Assembly: GCA_019323495.1 (NCBI GenBank)
Contig: JAHWHE010000081.1
Span: 1 to 15,929 of the forward strand
Reading direction: 5' to 3'
Length of the DNA: 15,929 bases
Source of the DNA: Candidatus Woesearchaeota archaeon
GTDB taxonomy: Archaea > Nanobdellota > Nanobdellia > Woesearchaeales > WJKV01
Shown here one piece after another: positions 1-6,497 of this stretch. Made by a program: the position numbers and the translations under genes. The notes beneath the pieces were generated by a model. The model saw only the letters and a program-made list of their open reading frames with translations. It was not told the origin of the DNA and did not search any database. Position 1 is the stretch's first letter. Each line of letters opens with the position of its first letter.

Positions 1-1
1 C

Positions 2-583
2 ATCTTTGTAACCAAATTTTTGTTCAAGACAGACAAAAGCTATGTCAAACGAAAACCCCATTTAAGACCAGAGCTCCATCCGTCTTCTATCAATCCTAAA
101 TTGGCAAGAGCCTGCATAAACTTGACAGGCTTGAAATATGGTGCGATAGTGGACCCGTTCTGCGGAACAGGCGGCGTCTTGATAGAGGCGGGCTTGATGG
201 GCTTTGACTGCATAGGCTATGATTTGGACCAGATCATGCTGATCAAATCAAAAATAAACATAGAGCACTACAGGATAAAGAACTTCAAGCTGGAGATCAA
301 GGACGCTACGACTTTGTCTAAAAGTTTAGGAAAGAATGCTACAGTTGTCACAGATCTTCCTTACGGCAGGGCAAGCAAACTCCACAACAAGGAACTGCTG
401 CAGTTATACTCTCAATTTGTAGGTGTCCTGTATAATATTGTTGAACCGGGAACAAGATGCGTGATGATAATCCCTACTTACATTGACATAGGCTTTATCA
501 AGAATTTCAAGATAAAAGAAAAATTCGAATTTTATCTACATAAGTCTCTGTCAAAACTGATTCTGGTCTTGGAAAAATCTTAG
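2..583 (+). CDS. trmG10: tRNA (guanine-10-N2)-methyltransferase, Trm11/TrmG10 family, 5'-truncated by the window edge
   Basis: The enzyme methylates guanine-10 of tRNA using S-adenosylmethionine. The reading frame is open from base 2 with no stop, so the gene starts outside the window; a TTG at 20 is in frame but is unlikely to be the true start. What remains is the Rossmann-fold catalytic domain. The pre-motif RPELHPSSINPKLARA is followed by the SAM-binding motif I, DPFCGTGGVLIEAG, then an acidic GYDLD strand end, and the catalytic motif IV reads TDLPYGR. Family members usually have about 320-350 residues with an N-terminal THUMP tRNA-binding domain, which would lie upstream. Motif IV is DLPYG where most relatives have DPPYG, which is a mild oddity. 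The stop codon TAG directly abuts the stop of the convergent gene. The family call is firm; the exact methylated position is inferred from the family. Confidence 0.85.
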   Translation: MFVTKFLFKTDKSYVKRKPHLRPELHPSSINPKLARACINLTGLKYGAIVDPFCGTGGVLIEAGLMGFDCIGYDLDQIMLIKSKINIEHYRIKNFKLEIKDATTLSKSLGKNATVVTDLPYGRASKLHNKELLQLYSQFVGVLYNIVEPGTRCVMIIPTYIDIGFIKNFKIKEKFEFYLHKSLSKLILVLEKS

Positions 584-2587
584 TTAATGGTGTAGTTCAA
601 AGTATAGTTTCATTACTCTTTCCTTGTATTCGTTAAACACGCCCCTCATATGGGGGTATGTCTTGACGTATCTCTCTGTTATCAAGTTCATCCTTACTTC
701 GAACTCTGTTTTTTCTTCTTCTGTTTCTGCCATCATTTCTTCATCAGGCGTCACGCTTTCTTCCATGTCTTCTGTTTCTTCTGTCATTTCTTCTTCAGGT
801 TCCTCTTGTAATTCTGGTTCTTCTGTCTCTGGCTCTTCGTTTTCTGTTCCTGCCAGCATCTCTTCGTCAGGCGTCACGCTTTCTTCCATGTCTTCTGCTT
901 CTTCTGTCATTTCTTGTTGTTCTTCTATGTTTTCCATTTCTTCTGATTCTTCCTTGACCATTTCTTCTGGTCTTGGATTTGTTTCTTCCATATGAGCATG
1001 AATTCTTTTCAATTTGTTTATTATGTCTGCCTTAGATTTTTCAACAACAGCTGCGGTCGGCATAATCAACTCAGGTTCTGTCGCAACCTCATATTCTATC
1101 TCAGGCTCTTCTTCTGCTTCCACAATAGCAGGCGCATATTTCTGCTTGATCTCTTCTATCAGCTTCTGCTGTTCTTCGTACGACAATCTTTCAGGCTCTG
1201 CTTTCTTTTCAGGCACATCGTAAATCTCGAGCTCTGGTGCGATTTCTTCTTTCTCTTCTTCTTCTTTTTCTTCAGGTTTGATTATCTCTTTTCTTATTTC
1301 TTCAAATTCTTCTTTTTCTTCTATAATCGGTTCTTTTTCAACAGTCTCTTCTTTCTCTTCAACCTCTTGCGTAACCTTGATAGTTGGGTGTGTTCCTGGC
1401 TTGTTCAGCACGACCGGTTGAAGTATCTTTGTTTCTTCTCTCTTCACAGGGCGTTTTATCGGCGGAGCCTTGAATATGTTGCTGATGATGTCATCCACTT
1501 CTTTTGTCTCCTCTTCTGCGTCTATCTCTGATTTTTCTTTTGCAATCCTTTCTGTCTCGACTTGAACAGGTTTTAATTTGTCTCCGTGCATTGGCTTCAT
1601 GCCGATTATCCACATCCGTTCCTTGTCAAACGTGAATTCTATTTCGTAAGGCTCGTCATATTTGTCCTCGACATCCTTGGCAATATTGCTGAGCCTGATC
1701 ATCTCTGCGCTTTCTAATTTAGAGCTTCTTAATTTTTTGTCAGGTAGGTCCTGCTTCTCAATCCTTCCCTGTACGCCACCAAAATAAGCCCAGGTTTGCC
1801 TGTGGACAGATTCATCAAGTATCCTGTTCTGCTTTTTGTCAAGTGTATAGCTGTCAGGCATTACTTCTGGCAATGTCTTTCCCAAGCCCCAGCAGATTTC
1901 AATGATCGCCTCGTTCCTGTTGCCGTTTGGATTTGAAGTTAGCAGAATGCCGCTTTTCTCGCTCTTGACCATCTTCTGGACAACGACTGCAGCGTACACA
2001 TCTTTATGCCCATAACCATTCTGTACCCTGTGTGTGATATTGTCAGTAGAAAACAAGCTTGCCCAGCATGCCTTGATAGCCCTGAGCAATTGAACAACTC
2101 CTTGGATGTTCAGGAATGAAATGAATTCCCTGTCCTTGATCGCATGCGGTTCTTTTGCAACAGCAGAGGTTCTTACAGCGACTACGCCTTTGTCCCCTGT
2201 TTTCAAGAAGTCAAAAGCTCTTAATTGCCTGCTGAAGCCAACATCCACATTCATGCTTTCATATGCGTCAAGAATCTCCCGCTCCAGCATCTGCGGAAAA
2301 TCAGAGCTGAGTATCAATGTCTGAATCTTTGTGGCGATCTCTCTTAACTGCTGCTTATCATTTATGTCTATCTTATCGAGATAATAATCTAGTCTTCCTT
2401 CAAAACCCTTGATAAAATCAGTATAAGCCTTGGCAGTTACTACAAAGCTAGGCGGGACAGCAAAGCCAGAACTATATAATGCGTTCAAGTCATACGCCTT
2501 TTTTCCGACAAGAACTAGGTCATCTGCATCTATCTTCCTAAACCAAACAACCCTTTTAAATCTAAACACCCCATTAAATTTTAACAC
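584..2587 (-). CDS. PEP synthase/PPDK N-terminal ATP-grasp domain protein with long acidic tail
   Basis: Residues about 15-335 match the nucleotide-binding domain of phosphoenolpyruvate synthase/PPDK. Visible blocks are LVGKKAYDLNALYSSGFAVP (for LVGGK...GxxVP), VAVRTSA, FLNIQG...CWASLFS, VVVQKMVKSEKSGILLTSNP, EICWGLGKTLPEVMPDSY and EPYEIEF. The expected closing QxRP motif is replaced by GMKP near residue 329. The swivelling phospho-histidine domain and the PEP-binding barrel are absent, so PEP synthesis by this protein alone is not expected. From about 345 to 625 the chain is a Glu-rich, disordered-looking tail containing two 41-residue repeats (MTEE...ESVTPDEEM). A C-terminal helix, residues about 628-667, is basic and hydrophobic again. 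The start is GTG at 2585-2587, about 22 bp from a TATA box centre; a GTG six codons inside is the alternative. Function unknown; nucleotide-binding scaffold or phosphotransfer partner are possible. Confidence 0.75.
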   Translation of the reverse strand: MLKFNGVFRFKRVVWFRKIDADDLVLVGKKAYDLNALYSSGFAVPPSFVVTAKAYTDFIKGFEGRLDYYLDKIDINDKQQLREIATKIQTLILSSDFPQMLEREILDAYESMNVDVGFSRQLRAFDFLKTGDKGVVAVRTSAVAKEPHAIKDREFISFLNIQGVVQLLRAIKACWASLFSTDNITHRVQNGYGHKDVYAAVVVQKMVKSEKSGILLTSNPNGNRNEAIIEICWGLGKTLPEVMPDSYTLDKKQNRILDESVHRQTWAYFGGVQGRIEKQDLPDKKLRSSKLESAEMIRLSNIAKDVEDKYDEPYEIEFTFDKERMWIIGMKPMHGDKLKPVQVETERIAKEKSEIDAEEETKEVDDIISNIFKAPPIKRPVKREETKILQPVVLNKPGTHPTIKVTQEVEEKEETVEKEPIIEEKEEFEEIRKEIIKPEEKEEEEKEEIAPELEIYDVPEKKAEPERLSYEEQQKLIEEIKQKYAPAIVEAEEEPEIEYEVATEPELIMPTAAVVEKSKADIINKLKRIHAHMEETNPRPEEMVKEESEEMENIEEQQEMTEEAEDMEESVTPDEEMLAGTENEEPETEEPELQEEPEEEMTEETEDMEESVTPDEEMMAETEEEKTEFEVRMNLITERYVKTYPHMRGVFNEYKERVMKLYFELHH
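724..916 (-). repeat. Two direct repeats (period 123 bp, about 70 bp each) inside the acidic tail
   Basis: Bases 724-793 and 847-916 are near identical, including the shared core GCGTCACGCTTTCTTCCATG at 748 and 871. The 123-bp offset is exactly 41 codons, so the reading frame is kept. Each copy encodes EDMEESVTPDEEM preceded by MTEE. This looks like an internal in-frame tandem duplication. Confidence 0.9.
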
Positions 2588-2601
2588 TCAAGAGTAGAAT
2601 A

Positions 2602-2613
2602 CTATATTTAAAC
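2602..2613 (-). promoter_or_regulatory. TATA box for the PEP-synthase-domain gene
   Basis: On the minus strand the sequence reads GTTTAAATATAG. The TTTAAATA core (2605-2612) is centred about 22 bp upstream of the GTG start, consistent with a leaderless or nearly leaderless transcript. Confidence 0.6.
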
Positions 2614-2630
2614 TTTTCTGTAGTGGTTTA

Positions 2631-2653
2631 AAAAGAAGAAGAAAAAGAAAAAA
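2631..2653 (-). terminator. T-rich terminator after the EF-hand gene
   Basis: Just past the EF-hand gene stop, the minus strand reads a run dominated by T (TTTTTTCTTTTTCTTCTTC and onward). Archaeal polymerase terminates at such oligo-T tracts without needing a hairpin, and none is seen here. Confidence 0.6.
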
Positions 2654-2666
2654 GCCCAAAATATTA

Positions 2667-3020
2667 CTATTTTTCTTCGTTTTCAGTCAGTTTCTCCAAG
2701 TTTTCCAATGTGAAATTGCCGCCTTCCTCATCAAAATGCACTCCGTGCTTTTTGAACAATGCTTTCCACTCATCTTTTGTAGTGACTCCGTCCTTGTCAT
2801 TGTCTGCGATCTTTGACGCTTCCTTAAAGAGAGTACTGCATCTTGTTCGGTCTTTAAGCAAGTTTGTCAATTGGCAAAAATTATTATACGAACCAATAGC
2901 TGTTGCCATGACTGTCAAGATCATTGCTCCTGTCAAGCCTCCTATAACATACGTCATCCTTCTCATGTGTTTGTTTGAATCGTATAGTCTTCCTTCTCTT
3001 CTGTTATATTCGTCATACAT
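2667..3020 (-). CDS. Single-pass membrane protein with a canonical EF-hand
   Basis: The protein of 117 residues has a basic N-terminus (residues 1-22), one transmembrane helix (about 24-43, VIGGLTGAMILTVMATAIG) and a soluble C-terminal part. Residues 73-84 read DNDKDGVTTKDE, a textbook 12-residue EF-hand loop: Asp at 1, 3 and 5, Gly at 6 and Glu at 12. A weaker acidic stretch, FDEEGGNFTLENL, follows and may be a degenerate partner hand. The positive-inside rule puts the EF-hand outside the cell, and two Cys (C49, C61) could form a disulfide; both are inference. I chose ATG 3020 because GGAGG lies 8 nt upstream of it; the ATG at 3035 would place that SD inside the gene. It lies 47 nt after the caspase-like gene on the same strand and is probably co-transcribed. 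Confidence 0.75.
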   Translation of the reverse strand: MYDEYNRREGRLYDSNKHMRRMTYVIGGLTGAMILTVMATAIGSYNNFCQLTNLLKDRTRCSTLFKEASKIADNDKDGVTTKDEWKALFKKHGVHFDEEGGNFTLENLEKLTENEEK

Positions 3021-3023
3021 TTT

Positions 3024-3036
3024 CCTTACCTCCATT
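3024..3036 (-). promoter_or_regulatory. Start-deciding Shine-Dalgarno site of the EF-hand gene
   Basis: The minus strand reads ATGGAGGTAAGGAAAATG. The GGAGG overlaps an in-frame upstream ATG (3035) and is correctly spaced for the second ATG (3020). The second ATG is therefore the likelier start, shortening the protein by five residues. Confidence 0.6.
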
Positions 3037-3067
3037 ACATTTTTTAACCCGCCTCTTAATTTCGAAC

Positions 3068-5278
3068 TTAAGCGGCCCGCGCATGTGGCACTACTGCTGG
3101 CGCAGGTGATGGCTGTGCAGCGCCTCTAGCAGGAACCCTGTACCAGTCAAATCGTCTTGCATCATCGCCTGTTCCGAAGCATGGTGTCTGGTTCTTGCCG
3201 TAGTAGCTGTACCTGAAATGCTGTTTGTATTTTTTCATCCCTTCTGCCAGGCTGTCGAAGATTGTTTTTACTTTTGTGTCTACTGTCAATCCTTTCTTCT
3301 TCAGCTCGTCAAAGAATGCGATGCCGAATGAATAGCCGTCCTCGTCCATTACTCCTGGCTGATGCATCATCGAAGCAGTCATGACAATGTCCCTGCCTCT
3401 TCCCAGTTCTTTTGCAAAATGACCGCTGTGGCACGCATCCACTAAGTATAATTCTCTTCCGCCGTTAATTCCTCTTACATATCTTGCAAGCTCATGATCA
3501 TGCACAATGTCTTTTCCATTGTCTATAGCAGCGAAACTGTTTTCTCTTGCTGCGAAATTGCCGTCAGCGTCAGTGCCGTAGCTCCTGTGCAGATTGCCGT
3601 GCGTTGACAAGTATAATACGAAAACATCGTTGCTGTCAACCTTTTTTGCCATTTCTGCGAGTGTTCTCTCGAGATTTGCTTCTGTAGCATCGTGATTGTA
3701 GCTCGTATCCCTGTAAGCCTCTTTCAATTTATCAAAACCGTCTGGATAATGGCTCGCAGGATTCTTTGGATTCAATCCGTCCGGGATCAAGACCCTGATA
3801 TTTTCTTTCTTGAAACCAAGATCTAATAATTGGTTGTAGATTCTAATCTGCTCTAGCAGGAATCTTTCCCTTGACCTTGGTCCGTAGCTTCCGAAAAAAT
3901 CAGCAAACCTATGCTCTGCATCGTAGCCTGCAACAACAACAGCATATTTTTCGCTCGGCGTGCCGTTGTCAGCTACTGGCGCGTCAGCAGGGCCATTATT
4001 AATGTCCTTCATCTTGTCCAGCGGAGGATTTGTTTCAGGTTCGTGCCTGTCCCTTCCTCTATCACCGCCGTCTCTATCATGATCCCTGCCAAAGTCCGGG
4101 AAGTCAGGGAATGGTGGAATGTCTGGTGAATCCCTGTCCCTATCTCTTCCAGGTCTGTCAGGTTCTGAAGGACGTTCTGGTCCGTAAGGTCTATCAGGCT
4201 CTCTGCCATGTCCTCTGCCTGGCTCATCATCGGGAGGAACATAAGGTGGCGGTACGTGAGGATCAAAAGGTCTTCTTGGTTGTATTCCGAAAATATCTGC
4301 TACAAATCTATTGAAAGAATCGACACCAGAAGCGACATACATTCTTGCCATGTTCGGCAATTCTACTGTTGTGTAGTGCTTTGCATCGTCAAAAATCTCG
4401 CCGCTAGTAACGTATTGGACTTTTTTTTTTACGTCTTCGAACAATTCTCCGTTAACAGCGCTCTCTGCAACGCCGCTGCTGTAAAGATGATATCCTCCTT
4501 GTATTCCGACTAGCAGGCTTAGCAAGTCGCTGCTTGCATTCTTTCCAAAGTTGCCGACTTTTGCGATTTTGCCTGCAACGCCTTTGATGTACTTGCTCTT
4601 TGTGCTTTTTGCTAGTTTTTCAGCAGCTTTTCCGACTGTTCCGCTGAACCATTTCGCACCGACAAGGCTTGCATATCCTTTCAGTCCGATAGCAGCGTCC
4701 AGGACATACGGCGCAACCTTATTCCTGTAGAAATTATCGTCTTTTAATTTTTTGAAGAATGATTCCAGATTCTGTTTTGAAAATACTTTCTTTGTTTTTT
4801 CCTTGTCTATTCCCAGGATACTGCCTAACCTTGCAATGCTTTCCTTGCTTTCATCCAGAATATTTACTAAATTTTTTCTTACATGCTTGTATGTTATAGC
4901 TTCTTTTCCGATATATCCTCCCGCACCTATCAAAGCTCTTGTAACTAATAATGGAACATAGAATCCGGCTGCAAACATTCCGCCATAGAACAATAATGTG
5001 CTCGCATTTCCTTTTCCAAGGAATTTTCCCTGCTTCAATTCTTCCTTGTACTTCTTTATGCTCCAGTCTCCTCTAACTAGATTATAGCCTGCTGTAAGAA
5101 ACGCTTTGACATCGCGCACAGGATTCGCAGCGTGCAGTCCGTTATATCCTGCTCTAGCTAACAAATCCAGACCAGCACCTGCAGCCCGTCCTGCTTTTTC
5201 GCCTGCTTTCTCAAGCAGGCTTGGCTTGTCCACAAGCGCAATGCTTCCATTTCCTTGCACAATACTTTCTAGTCCCAT
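3068..5278 (-). CDS. Membrane-anchored clan CD cysteine peptidase (caspase/legumain-like)
   Basis: The 736-residue protein has three parts. Residues 1-330 are Ala/Gly/Lys-rich and mostly helical, with one strong hydrophobic segment at about 93-121. Residues 335-420 form a Pro/Arg/Asp/Gly-rich linker with repeated DRDRD- and EPDRP-like units. Residues 443-705 form the peptidase domain: it opens with KYAVVVAGYD, carries the catalytic His560 in VFVLYLSTHGN and Cys616 in LYLVDACHSGHF, followed by TASMMHQPG. The strand-His-Gly and strand-D-A-C-x-S-G pattern is that of caspases, metacaspases and legumains; I cannot tell family C13 from C14. The C-terminus is Ala/Pro-rich. No signal peptide is evident. 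The ATG at 5278 has no SD; a weak TATA-like TATCATAAG lies about 27 bp upstream, so it may be leaderless. An A10 run lies at 4421-4430. Substrate unknown; signalling or envelope proteolysis is inference. Confidence 0.8.
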   Translation of the reverse strand: MGLESIVQGNGSIALVDKPSLLEKAGEKAGRAAGAGLDLLARAGYNGLHAANPVRDVKAFLTAGYNLVRGDWSIKKYKEELKQGKFLGKGNASTLLFYGGMFAAGFYVPLLVTRALIGAGGYIGKEAITYKHVRKNLVNILDESKESIARLGSILGIDKEKTKKVFSKQNLESFFKKLKDDNFYRNKVAPYVLDAAIGLKGYASLVGAKWFSGTVGKAAEKLAKSTKSKYIKGVAGKIAKVGNFGKNASSDLLSLLVGIQGGYHLYSSGVAESAVNGELFEDVKKKVQYVTSGEIFDDAKHYTTVELPNMARMYVASGVDSFNRFVADIFGIQPRRPFDPHVPPPYVPPDDEPGRGHGREPDRPYGPERPSEPDRPGRDRDRDSPDIPPFPDFPDFGRDHDRDGGDRGRDRHEPETNPPLDKMKDINNGPADAPVADNGTPSEKYAVVVAGYDAEHRFADFFGSYGPRSRERFLLEQIRIYNQLLDLGFKKENIRVLIPDGLNPKNPASHYPDGFDKLKEAYRDTSYNHDATEANLERTLAEMAKKVDSNDVFVLYLSTHGNLHRSYGTDADGNFAARENSFAAIDNGKDIVHDHELARYVRGINGGRELYLVDACHSGHFAKELGRGRDIVMTASMMHQPGVMDEDGYSFGIAFFDELKKKGLTVDTKVKTIFDSLAEGMKKYKQHFRYSYYGKNQTPCFGTGDDARRFDWYRVPARGAAQPSPAPAVVPHARAA

Positions 5279-5343
5279 GAATAAAGAATATAACAGGAAT
5301 GCTTATGATACTAACCAGTATAGAACATAGGGCGGAATATTTT

Positions 5344-5369
5344 CTATATAGATGGACAAGCTTTATTAA
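5344..5369 (+). promoter_or_regulatory. Promoter of the small two-helix membrane protein
   Basis: CTTTATTAA at 5361-5369 is centred about 26 bp upstream of ATG 5392, the archaeal TATA-to-start distance for a leaderless gene. A CTATATAG palindrome (5344-5351) lies just upstream and recurs in other promoters of this window. Confidence 0.5.
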
Positions 5370-5391
5370 TTTCTTCGCTCATATCCTCTAC

Positions 5392-5739
5392 ATGGGGTTA
5401 TGCAATACTTTGTACAAGATTCACAGAAGATTCGAACAGTATTCCTTGACAAGAACAGATCTCGCTGTAACATACGCAGCTACTGTTTTTGGGGCGGCCG
5501 CGCCAGTAGTATCTGCATTTGCAGCAGCAGACTATGCGCACAACCCTGAATTGTCAACGGCAACGATCATAGGTTCTATTTTGGCTGCGCCTCTCTCAGC
5601 TGCGTTACTGGCATGCTATAGCATAGATCTTGCATTCTGGCGAAAGAAAAGAAGACTGCTTAAAATAGCAGATATCGCAGACCATACAAGGATCAAAGAG
5701 AAAATAAAACAAGAAAGCCTGGAGTTCTTGGTTGGGTAA
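5392..5739 (+). CDS. Small protein with two transmembrane helices, unknown function
   Basis: I do not recognise this protein. It has 115 residues with hydrophobic helices at about 23-46 (LAVTYAATVFGAAAPVVSAF) and 57-83 (TIIGSILAAPLSAALLACYS), joined by a short loop. A basic tail beginning FWRKKRR then forms an amphipathic helix to the end. The positive-inside rule places both termini in the cytoplasm. The frame is open further upstream to an ATG at 5299, but the TATA box centred at 5365 supports ATG 5392. It is divergent from the caspase-like gene, sharing an intergenic region of about 110 bp, so joint regulation is possible. The L1 operon TATA box begins only about 20 bp after its stop. Confidence 0.6.
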   Translation: MGLCNTLYKIHRRFEQYSLTRTDLAVTYAATVFGAAAPVVSAFAAADYAHNPELSTATIIGSILAAPLSAALLACYSIDLAFWRKKRRLLKIADIADHTRIKEKIKQESLEFLVG

Positions 5740-5757
5740 TATCATTCCACCAAAACC

Positions 5758-5767
5758 TTTATAAATA
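5758..5767 (+). promoter_or_regulatory. TATA box of the L1-P0-P1 ribosomal stalk operon
   Basis: TTTATAAATA is a strong archaeal TATA box. Transcription would begin near 5785-5790, giving the L1 mRNA a leader of roughly 57-62 nt, unlike the leaderless genes around it. Confidence 0.7.
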
Positions 5768-5789
5768 GAATATAATCTCTAGCATACAA

Positions 5790-5846
5790 TAAGGGGTTAT
5801 ATCTCACCCGTTCGTACTATCCGCGTGGATAGGAGGCAGTTATAAT
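5790..5846 (+). promoter_or_regulatory. Structured leader of L1 mRNA with hairpin touching the SD site
   Basis: CTATCC (5817-5822) and GGATAG (5827-5832) form a perfect 6-bp stem with a GCGT loop. The last stem base is the first G of the SD sequence GGAGG (5832-5836), which lies 10 nt before ATG 5847. A weaker GGG/CCC pairing is possible at 5793-5809. L1 is known to repress its own synthesis by binding its mRNA in bacteria and in methanogens, so an autoregulatory site is plausible. I could not match the known L1-binding loop here. Confidence 0.4.
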
Positions 5847-6497
5847 ATGGCAATTGACAAAGCAACTATTAGCAAAGCTTTGAAGCAAGCTCGAGAAAAA
5901 ACAAAAACAAGAAAATTCGCACAGACAGTAGACTTTATTGTTAATCTTAATCTTGACATGAAAGCAAACAAGGTTGATTTCTTTGTTGACTTGCATTATG
6001 AAAGAGGAAAAAAGACAAGCGTCTGCGCATTGGTAGGAGCAGAGCTATTGGATAATGCAAAAGAGAATTGTGATTTTGCAGTGGAATCTGAAAATTTCGT
6101 CAAATACCAGAAAGACAAGAAAGAAACAAAGAGACTAGCTAAAAAATATGATTATTTTATTGCACAGGCCAACATAATGCCTAAGATCGCAGCAGCATTC
6201 GGACGTTACTTTGGTCCTTTGAACAAGATGCCTAATCCAAAGGCAGGCTGTGTTGTTCCTTCTAATGCGAACCTTGCCCCTTTGGTAAAGAAGCTGCAGA
6301 AACTGGTTAAGGTTAGATCATTAAGAAATCCTGTTGTTCAGGTTGCTGTTGCGACAGAAAAGATAGAAGATGAAAAGATTATCGATAACATATTGACTGT
6401 TTACAAGGCGCTATTAACGCATTTGCCTAATGGAGAAAACAATGTCAAAGGCGCTTATTTGAAATTGACAATGGGGCCGGCGGTAAGGATAGAATGA
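5847..6497 (+). CDS. rpl1: Large ribosomal subunit protein uL1
   Basis: L1 binds 23S rRNA to form the mobile L1 stalk that guides deacylated tRNA out of the E site, and often represses its own operon. The protein is 216 residues, the normal archaeal length. The family-specific block FGPLNKMPNPKAGCVVPSNA is present near residues 126-145, and the ends fold into domain I (TRKFAQTVDFIVNLN... and VKGAYLKLTMGPAVRIE). An SD site GGAGG lies 10 nt upstream of the ATG. The usual upstream partner L11 is missing here; the operon begins at L1. The stop codon TGA overlaps the ATG of the P0 gene (ATGA), indicating translational coupling. Confidence 0.95.
   Translation: MAIDKATISKALKQAREKTKTRKFAQTVDFIVNLNLDMKANKVDFFVDLHYERGKKTSVCALVGAELLDNAKENCDFAVESENFVKYQKDKKETKRLAKKYDYFIAQANIMPKIAAAFGRYFGPLNKMPNPKAGCVVPSNANLAPLVKKLQKLVKVRSLRNPVVQVAVATEKIEDEKIIDNILTVYKALLTHLPNGENNVKGAYLKLTMGPAVRIE

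Noticed and set aside
724..916. CRISPR-like repeat
   Set aside because: There are only two copies, offset by a whole number of codons in a coding region; this is a protein repeat.
624..1531. Two plus-strand open frames, one Ser-rich and one Phe-rich
   Set aside because: They are complements of the Glu-rich tail on the minus strand; GAA/GAG codons read as Ser- or Phe-rich strings in reverse. They show no promoter or SD.
4009..4314. Open frames on both strands inside the peptidase linker
   Set aside because: They arise from the GC-rich Pro/Arg/Asp linker codons; the peptidase frame runs through without a break.
5299..5391. Longer N-terminus for the two-helix membrane protein from ATG 5299
   Set aside because: The TATA-like box at 5361-5369 would lie inside the gene, and ATG 5392 has the right distance for a leaderless start.
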